Positions 1-13,700 of a stretch of DNA of 64,000 nt are shown here, in pieces. The notes beneath the pieces were generated by a model. That model had not been told where the DNA came from. It saw only the letters and a list, made by a program, of their open reading frames with translations, and ran no database searches. This stretch comes from Climacteris rufus (Eukaryota > Chordata > Aves > Passeriformes > Climacteridae), in contig VZRZ01002185.1 in the NCBI GenBank assembly GCA_013398175.1, forward strand, positions 994,153-1,058,152. Reading direction: 5' to 3'. A program made the position numbers and the translations under genes. Position 1 is the stretch's first letter. Each line of letters opens with the position of its first letter.

Positions 1-3000
1 TTTAATATAGCACTGTTTCATTGACTGCAGTCCAGCTGGGATGATTTATTCCAGCTAAAGGGTTGGTCCCACTCTAGTGTAACTGGTGAAAACTATTATC
101 CACTGAAATCATGATCATAAAGAAAAAGGTATTGAGAGGCATAGTATGAAATACAGGGTGTTGATATACTGAATGTTAACAATGTTTATCGCAAAGACAG
201 CTCACTCTTTCACTGCTGTGATTATAGTTGTCTTTTGTTACAACAGAGCAAAAGAAGAACATCTTTATTGCTTGGAAGTCCATGTGCTCCTCCTATTTAT
301 CTTGCACTTGAAATCTTTACCCTTAGTTTGTGACAACATAATTATCTCCATGGAAACCAGCTAAATTGTCATGAAATAGAACACTTACGTAAGCTCTGGA
401 CCCTGTTTCTTTCCCAGCAAGCACGAGCACTGTGCAGACTGACCTGGGCACATTATATGGGCCCATCCTCCCCCTTATAGAAATGCCAGAACACTGCTTT
501 TCCCGGGCCTCCACATTATACCACTAACCACTTTAAGGCTTCATAAACAGTTTCCCTAAAAGGCTTCATTAATTGTTCAATGCAATAAAGAATTACTTTG
601 GTTTGATATGCAGATATCCGTATGTCTACCTAAGTCAGGCTTACGGTGATTTATAGAACAGTACAACAGATGGAAAGTGTCATGGAAAACATCAATGCTT
701 TACAAAACTGAATTTCCAATTTCATAACCTGAAAACACAAGTCTAGCAAGGAGAATATTTCCTAACATGAGTGAGAAGTTCATCTCATGGAAGCTTAGCA
801 ACAATGAGAAGATTAAGTATGGGAGTTCTATTAAAGTATTTTTTCCCTTAGTGCTTTTGAAAATCCCACTGCACACTATTAGTTGCAACTATGCTGGGCC
901 AATCCTATTAGCTCTCTCCATTAAGTGTTCACAACTTCCCCTGGAAGATGTATTCTTCCATTTCAGCAGATATTTCATAAATTAATTGTAGGCTTTTCAC
1001 AGTTAAGTTACATTAAATTTATTTTTTAAATTTAGCATGCACTGATGCTTTGGATAACATTACAGAGAGACCCTTGAATACTTCACCATATTTAATAAAT
1101 AAATAAACGTGTATACACACACAGATTTTTCTGGGGATAGAAGAGAGGAATAGGAATTATGTGGTAACATACCATGCATTTGTAACATATTGCAGATATC
1201 TAAAGGCCAAATTATTTTTAGCCTGCTTTTCTAAAGAAATGAGTCTTTTGTGCTTGTGCCTCTGCCTGTTCCTTTGATTCTGCTGGCCAGTTACTCTCAA
1301 CAGACAGGCAGTATTATCAGAGAGATTGTTACTAAAGACTTCACAAAAGCCAGAGCCAAATACTGTCCCCATTAGGGACATGCTCAGAGAACTGTCCCTG
1401 TACATTCTCACAGTGTCACTGCTGGCTGCTCATGCTGAGGACAGGCTCACCCCAGACTAGCAGGGGTATGTGCTGTTTTTGACCTCTCTAACTACACCAG
1501 AGCTTTTGGGGAGAGATTACAAAACACTAAATTAAACAAGTTCATCAGAAGACAGGGTTGACAAATAGGAAAAACTCTCAGATACTGTCACGGACAAGAT
1601 GTGATGAGGAGAAATGAAGCTGATGACATGACAGAACATGTGAAGAAATTGGACAGAAATTCTGCAAGACTTTATTAGAGAAGGCTCATAGGGGAGTTGT
1701 TCCTGGAAAAACAACTGCTCTCTTAGTGTAAAGCAATTAACTGGAATTCACTGTCAAAGGTATTACAATTTTGTAAATTATTTCAAAAGAAGAGTCATCT
1801 AAATTTACTAATGCTTTTTGTTTCAGGTGAATACATAAGGCTTTCCTCCCCCAAGCTACTCATTTCTAAAGCTGTCCTGTGCTCCAATAACAGCAATTTC
1901 ATCCCACATTTTATTTAGTAAATTGCACTGAATCGCATGAAGCTTTTCCATAATCTCTGTAAACATGTCTGTATATCTAAAGGCAACTCTTACATATGGG
2001 TCATTATCTATTCTAGTGCTTGATATCTCCCATTCAACACCACGTCATCTCAGTAAAAATAAGGTTGTTCTGCATTTAGATGCCAAGTAAGATGTTCTAA
2101 AATATATAAAATACAGATATTTCTATAAATATAATTTGCTATACATATAGTAGATTGTATCTTTCATATAATGCCTTTAAACCAAACAAAATACACATCT
2201 GGAGATTTAAAGAGCTCTACAAGCACTAGGTATTTTGCCTTGAATGCATGATTACCTGTATACTTATATTATGTTCTCCTGGGCAGTAGTACCAAGTGAA
2301 TCTGAAATGGTTATCCTGTTTTGCCACCCATCTGAAGTTTAGTATAAACTGAGTCAGAAAAACAAGAGGCCAGACACAACAAATTTCCTGAAACTCAAGA
2401 TGGTGAGTAACACAGCTTACACATATGGTGTGGCACCTGGTGCTTATTACATACAAATCAAACAAGCTCATCATTCTTGTAAAGCATTTGTCCAATATGA
2501 GCCTGTTAAACCCCCTTGCCTTCTATTTCTCTCTAATTTTTAGACATCATGGTCAAAAGGTGACAACCACTAACAGGAACATACTAGTTTGCCACCAGGG
2601 AATAGACTGCAGCTGAGTTCCTTGTTTCTAAAGACTTTCATTTTGTGGTCCTGTAAGATTAGGGCACACGACCCACCCACAACAGCTGAGAGCACTTAGC
2701 AGTAACCCCCCCACCCCCCACCCCATTCCATCCTATGGGATGCATTTCAGAAGCTCTAGACTAGATTGAAAAACCCCACAGAACTCAAAAATGTCTAACA
2801 ACAGTAGAAGGAAACCCGCAAAATCATTGTAAAAGCAACACTTAAAATAGAATTGTTAAGGGCCTGCATTTGAACCAACATGATAGAAGTCTTACTGCAA
2901 GAGTGCAGGAGCCTCAGAGATCACCCCAGTTAAATGCAACAAATGCAGAATATTCTCCAATGCCGTTTAATAGAACGTGGCCCCACAGTGTTTGCATTAG

Positions 3001-4232
3001 GGAAGATATGTACAGTACAACTGCTAAAGAACTTTTAGGCTTCTCCAAATGATCTCCTACAGTGCCTCCCATACCGTTTTCCTTAGGTTTGCAAGAGGCA
3101 GAACACATTTAATGACTTAATAATTAGCAAAGAAAGCTTTTAATTACATGATAATTTAATGGCTGGGCAAGAGAGAGCTTGTGTTATGAAACAAGATGTC
3201 TTACAGGAGCACCCTGGTGAAGTGCACATCCAAAACAGATCCATTTTAATTTGCATGTGATTTTTGGTCTAGGTTACCCACAGAGCCCTGCAAAAATGAC
3301 CAGCTGATGCTGTGGCAGCCTTGTGATTGTACCAAATAGTACAAGGAAAAGGGACCATTCTGCTTGTCTGAGCAGCTGTGTAAGCTGACTAGCTCTGTAG
3401 TACAGCATATCAATTACCCATTCAGTAATTACCCCCTCAGATTCCTGTTACTTAAAAAAGAAACCAAAAAAATCCCAAAACTTTACATCAGTGTTTCATA
3501 TAGAAAAGGTGATGCTGGAGGAAGAGAACTGCATTTTCACATGGGTTATTTTTTTCTTTCTTAATAATAAAAGGTCAGAGTGTGTAATTTTTAACTTGTA
3601 TAAGAGTTTGGATTCACTAAGGCTTCTGGAATAGGGCAAAATAAAAGTCATGGAGTCAGGCAGAGAATAGTAAAAATTAACAGTATTCAGAATAAAGACA
3701 ATCTGAGATGATACGTAAATCTTTATATGAAGCCACTGCCTAGCATTTTAATAAAAAACTTTATCATGGTGCTATTTTTTAATATTTTTCAAAACCTACT
3801 TTTTTCCTCAAAGAAAAAATTTAACATTTTTTGCCATAGAAACACCTCATTACATTTAACTATGACATGAGGAAAAGCAGTCATACATGAATAAATACAT
3901 CATCAATAAGGGAAAAATAAAACTATGGGTAACAATTATCTCTATGAAAAGATTTTGTGTGTAAGTGAACATATATTTAATCTCTGTTAACTTTTCTCCC
4001 CTACAACTTAGAGTAGGAGTTTCTCTGTCATTGCAACACTAAAGCATCATCTATCATAAGAGGAACAAAAGACCAAAGCACTATTCAAAGATGATAACAT
4101 GAAAGGCTTTGAGAGCCTTTCATGCTTTCAGTCACATAGTTCTGAATCCTCCCCTTCTCTGTTATTTCTGTATATTACTATATAACACCATGCATCTGTC
4201 CAAGGGAAGATCTCATCTGGAGGTCAGAATTT
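1..4232. other. Intergenic desert, no gene seen
   Basis: AT-rich sequence with only short chance open frames (60-90 codons). It holds a C-run at 2706-2724 (G-quadruplex-prone on the minus strand) and the hairpin at 4098-4124. Confidence 0.8.
4098..4124. other. Perfect 11-bp stem, 5-base loop hairpin
   Basis: catgaaaggct (4098-4108) pairs exactly with agcctttcatg (4114-4124) around loop ttgag. Function unknown; nothing nearby suggests a gene. Confidence 0.6.
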
Positions 4233-4785
4233 AAAATAATACTTATGCTAAACTACAAATTGTTAGTGTGCTTCTCAAATCCAAGCTGGTTTGGTTTTTT
4301 TTTTCAGTTTTCATAGCAGTTATACTAAACAGGTGAAGGTATCTGTCATAAACCAATTTATCCTTAGCATCAGAGTATTTAGGTCCAATTGTTAAAACTT
4401 TTTAAAATAATACTTTTTTTCAACTCTTTAGTACTTTTCACAGAGGACCTCAAAGTATTTCATAAATTATAATTAGCAACATTCTAATCAGATTATTTTT
4501 ATTCTCATCTTGCCAATAGAGGACAAACATGGGCAGTTTTGTTTTTTTTTTGCAACATTTTTTAANTCTCAAATCCAAGCTGGTTTGTTTTTTTTTTTTC
4601 AGTTTTCATAGCAGTTATACTAAACAGGTGAAGGTATCTGTCATAAACCAATTTATCCTTAGCATCAGAGTATTTAGGTCCAATTGTTAAAACTTTTTAA
4701 AATAATACTTATGCTAAACTACAAATTGTTAGTGTGCTTTCTCAAATCCAAGCTGGTTTGTTTTTTTTTTTGCAACATTTTTTAA
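4233..4785. repeat. Near-identical local duplication around a single N (probable assembly artefact)
   Basis: The sequence after the N at 4566 (4567 to 4784) is built entirely from pieces found just before it. 4567-4710 repeats 4273 to about 4425; 4699-4760 repeats 4233-4293; 4761-4784 repeats the poly-T/gcaacatttttt tail at 4541-4565. Unique sequence resumes at 4785 as if continuing from 4565. Differences are mostly poly-T lengths. This looks like a failed join at homopolymer T runs rather than a real duplication. Confidence 0.8.
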
Positions 4786-7700
4786 GTCCCAAACTAAGCC
4801 TCTGGCAAAGTTAAGAAAAGAACCCATTATTGCAGATGTCCAAATGCTTTGAACACAAAAGCATTAGTTCAGAATGTGTCTTGTTCATGTTTAAAACTAT
4901 TTTCTATGCTATTAATTTTGTAGACAAAATGTAGCAGAGCACTAGAGCCTTTCAGTGTTTTTTGTCTAGCCATAGGTACATGAAGTATTTATTCACATGT
5001 TGACATGAATTGTTTCTATGTAGCCTATGAGAATTCTTTCTTACTCTGTTTTCTTTCTACTATGTCCTCAATTTTTCCACCTCTCATCAATCCTCCAGAA
5101 GTACAGCACATGCATTTTAATGGAGAATACATCAAAGGTCGACAATGATGCCTGGTTACTCAACAGAATGCCAAACTGGTGAATCACAGCTCAGAGGCTA
5201 AACAAAGACCAATCTACACACTCTACATGGGCTCGATTTTTAATCTCTGTACGCAGTAATATACTCAATGTATTTGCCTGGGCTCAACAACATTCAGCTC
5301 TGCTTCTACCACTCACACACGGTTTTTGCAGCCTTCTAGAAATATCGGCAAAATCTCTAACACCTAGATATGTTAGAAGCTTGTCTTTGCCAACCCTCCT
5401 GAAAATATCTTTAAACACATTAAAATTCCACTTGAAGAATTAAAGCAAAAAATGAGGTGGAAGGATTTTTGCAGAATGGCGTATGAGAGATTTAGATTCT
5501 TGTGCTTAAGAAAGAGAATATAAAGGGAATGCAATTTATTGAGAGGAAATAAGCTATATCTTAGATGAGGTCATCCCTGTACAACATTGTTTGTCTGCTG
5601 GAATTAGAAGCAAGGATGAATGAATGAGACAGCATGTTAGACAGTTCCAAAATTTCACCCATATCCAATATGTTCCATCCATTCAGTAATAGTCCTGTTC
5701 TTGCATAGTGCCTCTCCTCTCTGTAGAATGATTTTATTTTTAATGGAATAAATACATAAATTTAAAACCTGAAATCTTGCCTGCAGCCATTAGTGGCCTA
5801 TTGACAATGTCCATATATTTTCCAAAAAAACCCTTTCTTACATCCCTCAACACTGGCAAGTCAGAAGGCAGAATAAAATGAGCAAAATGGAACAAAAAGC
5901 TGAAATCCAAATTTTTAATCCATGGAAATGTTGTGCTACCCCAGTACTGTGTTGATTATTGTCCCTCTTCACCTGATGACTACCAACAGAGCTCACAGTA
6001 CTGAAGAGAACAGTTAGCAAAAAATAAAACAACTCACATCTCCAGGGCACCTCAAGCAGAAAAATCTATGCCTTTGGGTGATCAGAAATGCCAGAAATCT
6101 ACTGAAAGAAGCCATTCTGCAACTATTTTACTTACAACTAGGCGTCCTTAACCCAGGATTAATACATCAACAATCCTGTGCCAACAGTGACCACAATCCC
6201 AACATTTCTCTCCTAGACACTGCTGGAGGCATGGAGGAGGAACAGGTGCTGTCTGTGCCCAGGACAGACAGCAGAAACAAGGATTCTGATGGCTGGGTGA
6301 CAAATTCTTCCTTCTTTATGTCTCCTGAGTGCCACTTAATTCTCCCTACTGCTGACTAGACCATCAGAGGAAGCTGCCAGGATACAGAGACCCAACTATA
6401 TCTACAAGCCTAGCAGAGTTGTGACGTTATTTGTGCGTCACATGCTGCAGATACATTTGACATCAAAGGCTAAAAGATATTTCTTTCTAAGGTACATGGC
6501 TTGTTAGGAGCTGTTTGGACCTGGAGACATGAGATATCTGTAGAAAAACATATTTACATGTTTTAAAGTGTTTAGAGTCCAGGCAGACCCAGATGTACCC
6601 TCCCTGCTTGCAGAGAGCAAAGTGGACTCACATTCATTCCCATTTTTACCCCAGTACATACCCAGACCCACCAGGAAGTGAGGGGTGTGACCACAGTCGA
6701 GGAGAGGCTACCAAACCAAAGCTTTGGAGCAGAGAAGTTTGTAAGAACTTGTCCTGCTCAGAAGACACACCCACGTATGACACTCTCAAGAAGATAGCAT
6801 CCAAGCCAGCCAGAAGTAAATAACACATTAGAAATAAGAGCACAGGGGAAAAAAAAGTGTTGGATTTTTTTTGTAAATTAAATACTCTTGCCTAGTTTTC
6901 CTTAGCTAATTAGCATCCCTTCTTAGTGGTTTAAGTAACTGCTCATTTAGATCAGTGAATGATTGCTCTGAGATTAGGGTGTGGGAAAAATCTTTCTGTT
7001 GGGAATAATCTACTTATGCTACTGTTTATTTGAAGCAGTGATAAACAGAGATTTTCCTTCCATATGTGCCAAGTATAAGAGAAAGCAGAATGATTAATGA
7101 ACCCTTGCATTTTACCAATAAATTACTAACTTCAGACACAAATTTATAGTTTTCATTAGCACAAGTTTCATTAGTTTCATTGCAAGCTATTCCTGTTTTT
7201 TTAAGAATGTTTATATTATTTCTGTTTGATCTGCTGGGAATGACATTTTGCACACCATTATTTATAATCTACAAAAATTAATTATGCTTCTAATTAACAG
7301 CATGAAAATAAATTATTGCTCAAGGAGTTATTTATTCAGTTGTAAAACAGAAGCTTTAAGACTGTATATATATATATACACATTTCATTTGTGCTTCTAA
7401 GATTTTCTCTTTTTTCCTTTCTCATTTACTTATTCATTTCTCCCCAGATTTCTGAGGTCCATTAAAGTTTGACTGTTGTGAAAGTTTTCAGAATCTTTAT
7501 TACTTCTTCAATAAACAAGAGCCAGATATACGATTTGATATGCATTCCACTTCCTATACAAAGGATAAGATGTCTCCGTAAATTAATAATGGGAAAGAAA
7601 AAGTGAAACTACCTCGACTGGTTACTGGACTCCCTTCTCATGGCCATTTAATGAAATTAGCAGTTGTGGAATATGCTAAAAGTGGCTGACATCTCATTAT

Positions 7701-10700
7701 CTAGAGAGCCCATAAATGGGAGAACCATGATGCAAACTACTTTCTTCTGCCCTCCTATTTCATTCAGGAGCAATTAGGAGTTACCTTGTGACAAAGGCAG
7801 GACACGCTGTCCCACTCCATTCTCACCTCCTTTTGTCAGGTGTCAGTTCTCGCTGCAGGCTGGCAGTGGACCTTGGTGGCTTGTTCCTGTGGAGTGGGCC
7901 TGACACCACCTATCTCCTCTCAGAGTCTCCCAATAGCTGCTGGGTGACAGAAACTCTCAGTTACCAAAGGGGCCCAGTGAATGCAACCACACAATTATTC
8001 TGTTTGTGCCTGTTTTCCATATATTTACAAGTTAATGGTAGACAGAGTCATAAAAAATATTATGAACTGATGTTGCAGTATATTCAGAGAAAATGCACTT
8101 AAAATCATAAATATTCATTCACCCAAATATTAAAAGTAACTGTTCCAGGTAGGGTGTCAGGGAAATTGTTGGTGTTGTTATGTCCAGGCAGAACACCTCC
8201 AGTTTTTAAATGTGAACAGCCAGAAAGTAATTTCAAATTGTACTATGAACTGCAGTATGCTCTTAAAAATCCTTTCCAATAAGTGAACCCAGGCTGTCTA
8301 CCCTTGGACATAGGATAGAGAAAGAAGATAGCTATCAAATCTTAATTGTTAAGTCAGAGAAAGGCTAAACATTTTTTTAAACAAAGATAACAATTAACTA
8401 CCAAAATATTTTATCTGTTATTTAATTAATCCTTTATTACCTTAAAAAATAAAATGCTAAGCCATGTAGGACAGTTTTCAGGAATATTTACACTCTCTGT
8501 TTTAGACCATGGTGCACACACACATCAAAGATAAATTCTCCTTCACCACGGGCTGTCTGGACCTCTCTCTCTCGTCAGCTGAGATATAGTACTTGGGCAA
8601 AGATGAACAAGCACTACCTCTATTGTTCCACAGACCCGGGCACAACTGTTCCTGCAGAGATTCTTCATGCTAAATGAATAAGATTATTGAAATAAAACAG
8701 ATTTTTAAAAGACATGTATTGTATTTATAGATGGGGCAATCGCTCTTGAACAAGGATCCATCGCAATCAGCACTAAGGGCTTTGTGCACAGCAAACAGAG
8801 CAGTGGCTGGTGGTGACTGATCTGCTCCACCAACACATCTGGCAGCTCCTCCTCTTGGTGGCAGTGAAGCTGAAGAAGGCTCCCTAGGAAGTGGACTTTA
8901 TTTCCCATGTAAGGTTTTTATTAGCTGCCACTGAGATTCTTGCTTCAGCCACAGCCACATGCCAGGGCTCTCAGCAACAAGGGGAGCACAGGTTGCTGAA
9001 GCATCAGACAAAGTGGAGCATGGTGACAGCAGAGTGAGGGGAATCTGTTGGCAGCAAGAGGGAGAGGAGACTCAGAGTCTTCCAAGGGTAAGACTTTGTG
9101 AACCTGTTACATATAAACTCACATAAGTCAATATTATTTCAGGCTTCACACACCAACCACAGGCTGGATTTATGGTGGGGATGCTTTTTCTGCCTGAAAG
9201 GCTTCCCTCTGCAGAGGTGACCCTCATCCAGAGGGGAAGGGAAGGTGCTCTCCCCAGCTGTACCACTGCTAGAGGACTGTCAGGATAACATCCAGCACCA
9301 CTGTTTTAACAGGGGGGCAATAGGTGGAATAACTGAATTATAAAGCACTACCACATACCAAATGCACACGAGAAGAGTCTTGTTGAACAGCTGAATACTA
9401 TGACACTAAGGCCATTTTGATCTGAAACTTTACACTAATGGTAGAGCAATTTTGCTTTAAACATACAGCACATATGGAAGGGGAAGCCTTCCTCTTCAAT
9501 CCTGGTCCTTAGTCATCTGTTTTTCTTCATAGTTGCCATTTGGGTCATGTTGAAAATGTAATGAGACTATCAAAAGGTATGTTGGACAGTTTAATAGAGA
9601 AGTCTAATAAACAGATGTTAGTAATGAACACCTACCAGATAGATTAACATATCTTCTTTCTAATAAAATGTAATGTAAAGTAGATAGATTGTGATACTCA
9701 ACAACCTCAGTTGTGGAGTTAAAATTGAATTATATGGAAGAAAAAACAGCTCTGTTCTGATTTCAAAATTATGATGATCTACTATTATGATCCATCACTA
9801 GCAGAGCAGTAGGTGAAACAATAATAAATCACTCCTATTTATAATGCAGCAAATCATAAGAAGTATCATGCGGAGTTATAATTCATTTTCACTTCAGGTC
9901 ATAATTAGACATCTACTGCATTGTATTTTTCTGTAGGTGTATCAGTAGTTTGGTAATTCATAATCCATCATACAGAACCAAAACAAATGCAAACTGAGTA
10001 AAAAGCTATTTTTCTCCCCAATGTATTTAACATACGTATTAAGTAGCTATTATAAGTACAGCTATGCAGCACACAAAAGTGATATGCAGTACATTTTTTT
10101 TTATTATGCTAATATATTTCAGTAATTCTTGCAAAATTCCCTAATGGCTTTTGAATTTGAGGACTTATTAGAAACAACTGCATGCTTCCAAGCATACATT
10201 TACCAGTTATTTGCCAAGCTGTTTGGATAATACAGGCAGTGATTTGTCAGCCAGATACTGGCTGTGGGTTTCCTCTTGGTTTCTGAGTGCACAGCCATTC
10301 AAGGGAGATTAGTAGCAAACTGGTATGGATTTGCATTTGAAGGAGGAATTCAGTTATTTTACCTTCTCCCTTTACTTGTTCTTCTCCCAGTGTGAGAAAT
10401 TTTGCTCCATGGATCATGCAGGAAGTGCTGTGCTGCTAAAAAGCAGCAACTGTGATATACACCTGCTCAGATCACTGGAGTTTATTATAACAAGGATTAG
10501 AGAGTCTTAGCCATATTTACAAAGAATTTCTCTCCAAAGCAGAGCAAAACCTGTGTAGCTTATTCTTCATAAATAAATACCTAAAAAAAAAAAAAATAAA
10601 AAGGTAGCACAAGATTGGTTTGGACATAGAGACCTTGTATTTTACTTTGAGATACTGTAAGAGAAGCCTTGCTGGAGGGAAGGTGCTGTTTCCTAGATAC

Positions 10701-13700
10701 CAGATCCAAGCATCTAAAGTTCAGGACCACCATACTTGTTTTTTAATATATATCCAGGTTTGTACATGCAGGGGTTTCTGAGGCACAGGAACTGTTCATT
10801 AAAGATTAAAATAGGACACTACATTGTACATCTCTCAGTGGTGCAGCCAAGGCAAATGGATATCCTGCAAAACCCCAACAAATGCAAGGCACAAGTTCAG
10901 AGACATCTGGAGAAAGTTACAGCAAACTGCTTAAACTTCCTATGGGTTGTGGTGTTACTAATGCCCTGTGTCACTCCGCTTGTCACATCTCCATCCTCCC
11001 CTGCTCTGACCTTTCACTCGAGCTCTGCCCCTTCACTTGGGCTCCTGACACTCTGACCTATTCCCAGCAGTGACAAACAGCACATTTCAGCCCCAATTTA
11101 CAGCTGGCCGAGGTCAAGCTTTAACACCTCTAGCCATTATTCTGCAATCTTGTTGATTATAGAGTTATTGCATGGGAACATCTGTCTTCCACTTAAAACA
11201 TATCCTCACATTATTTTGTCACTCCTAAGGCCACAGTTGGAGAAAGCAGCCACCCGATATCAAAACAAAGCAACTTTTGAAGAACACTGCAGGAAACATG
11301 AAGGTAAAGCTGTACATCAGAATAGCTACCTGTACTTCACAAGTCTTTAGCCAAGAAAAAGTTATTAGTCTCCTGTGGTAGTCAGGGCGTTCTTGGGCAG
11401 AGCTCCTTCAGAGACCACACAGCTCTCAGAGCCAGCAGGGTTAAACACATCCCCCCCTGACATAAATAAAGCACCAGTTTCCCATGGCAGGGGGGGACCT
11501 GCCCCTCTAGATCTGTGCATGCCAAGTTTAGTAGAGACATCTGTCTGATAAATAGCTCATTTTGCAATCACTATCATATAATTTAGTATTTTGACAGGTG
11601 CATAAACTTAACATGAGCTTTATATAAATATTAAACAGTCTTTCTAAAAATGAAAGCTCTGAAATGAACACAGTTCCCTAGGCCTGTCTTAATAATTATT
11701 CAGAGGAAAGGTTTTGCTGAAGAAGAAAGGAAAAGAGATTTCTCTCGTGAAAGAGCACCAGAGTAATTTGGTGATATTGTATCTGGCTTTGTGACTTTCA
11801 GTTTCAGGTGCTATTGAACAAAGCCTTTCGTCCCTTTGTTTTGGGATTCTTTTTGTTTTGTTTTAAGATGCTTTGTTTTGTTTTGTAGTGGTGTTTCAGG
11901 TTTTTTTTATTTTTGTTGGGGTTTTTAAAAATTTCTTTTACGGTTCAGGCTTATCTCTTTTTCCCTATCCTGAAGGGAGATGTTTACTAGAAATTTACAA
12001 CAATATCACAGAATGGGATCAAGGCTGAGCACACACACAAGAAGATTTAAGAAAGCAAATACACGATAGAATTAATGAAGATATTCCCTCCTGATGCTCT
12101 TCCTGTTGCGATACCCCTTTCACCCCACGATAGCCCTTCCATTGTCCACCTCGCTCCTCCTGGCCACTGTTCCTGCCCTTGCTGGGTATGGCTTTGTTCC
12201 TGGAGAAGCACTTAAAGGATAAATCCTGAAGCCTTTGTGCTGCTTTTCTTGCTTTTTTATTTTTTTAGCCCTCACAGACATTGATTTTACCAAGAATGTA
12301 CTCTACTCTCAGCACTTATTGCAATCAACATGAAAATAGTGTGGTACCACTTCTGAGGGTACCTTTCTTGTTTTGTCTCCTATTACAAAAGATCATCTAT
12401 AGCCAATGATACAGCTGAAACCTGCTGCTTAACTCATTGTAAAAATGTTCTCTTCTTTTTGTCCTTAAATACAGTATTTAAAGTAATCTTTTATGAGGGA
12501 TTCCTCTTGTCATAATGATACTAAAAAAACAGAGGGCTAAATATACTCCTGCTATGTCATAATAACGACAGTTAAGGGTTACACAAAATGCATGCCTTAT
12601 TTTAAAGATTTTTTTTTTAATGGTCATCAGATAAATGAGTTGTCCAACACAATTGTGAGAGACAATCTTGGGACTGAAAATTATGAGCCACAATTTCTTG
12701 ATTCCTAATTCTCCTCTGTGGTTAAATCTAATGGGTCTTCTTAGCTAAAAACAGTGTGCATGCCTGGAAATCCTGACAGAGACACACTGCCCAAGACACC
12801 AAAAATTCTCAGTGAGAGATACAATGTAAATCACACAATTTCTGATATATGCCTACATAACTTTCTTGTACACCATTTTTCAAAACACCATCACATTCAC
12901 CTGTTTATATTTTATTTGCTTATTATTAGATTAGTAAATTCTATACCTCCCATGCTTCATTGGATGTTTTGCTCATTTCTTATTTTTCTACTACAGGGAA
13001 ACAATTTTAGAGTAAACCTAGCTCTGTGATGAGGAGTTTCTTTTTTGCCCTATAACTTCAGCTGTATTTCAGTCTTTTATGTCTTCATTGAAATCCCTTG
13101 CTGACATGCAGATACAAAGAGAAAAGAAATATTCAGGCATCACTTTTATTAAAGATTAAATTCTGTTGGGTATGACACTGTAGGTGAAGTTTTCAAAATA
13201 TAAACTTTCCCATAGGAGTGAACGACATAATTCTAAAAATGCTTTATTAATAAACTGCCATTTTAAGAATGACCTTATGCAAACATAATTTCTGTGGAGC
13301 TTATTTTTGTGTCTCATCAGAAGTAAAACAAGCCCATAAAATCCAGACTGTTTTTTTCTGTTATCCTTTAGTATTCAGACACTGAATATGTTTTATTGTC
13401 TTTTTCTTTTAATTTTAGACCACGAAGTTTATCAGATAATCTGATTCATTATACCAGGCTATAGAGTCATCTTCCTTTAAACCACAGGGCACAGCTTGAG
13501 TATGAAGTGGAAATCTGACTCTGCAGCCCTGTGCCATCATGTTCCTCACAAAGCAGGTGAGGAAAGCCAGCCTGAATTCTGCTTTCAAGTCTAGTAAAAT
13601 AAACCTAGTGTTTAGTCAATTTAGGTTATTATTTAAAGGGAGGTGTGAGCCAGTCACCTCAGGTTTAAGTCTTTTGTGTGCAGCTTTAATGCACAAAGAG

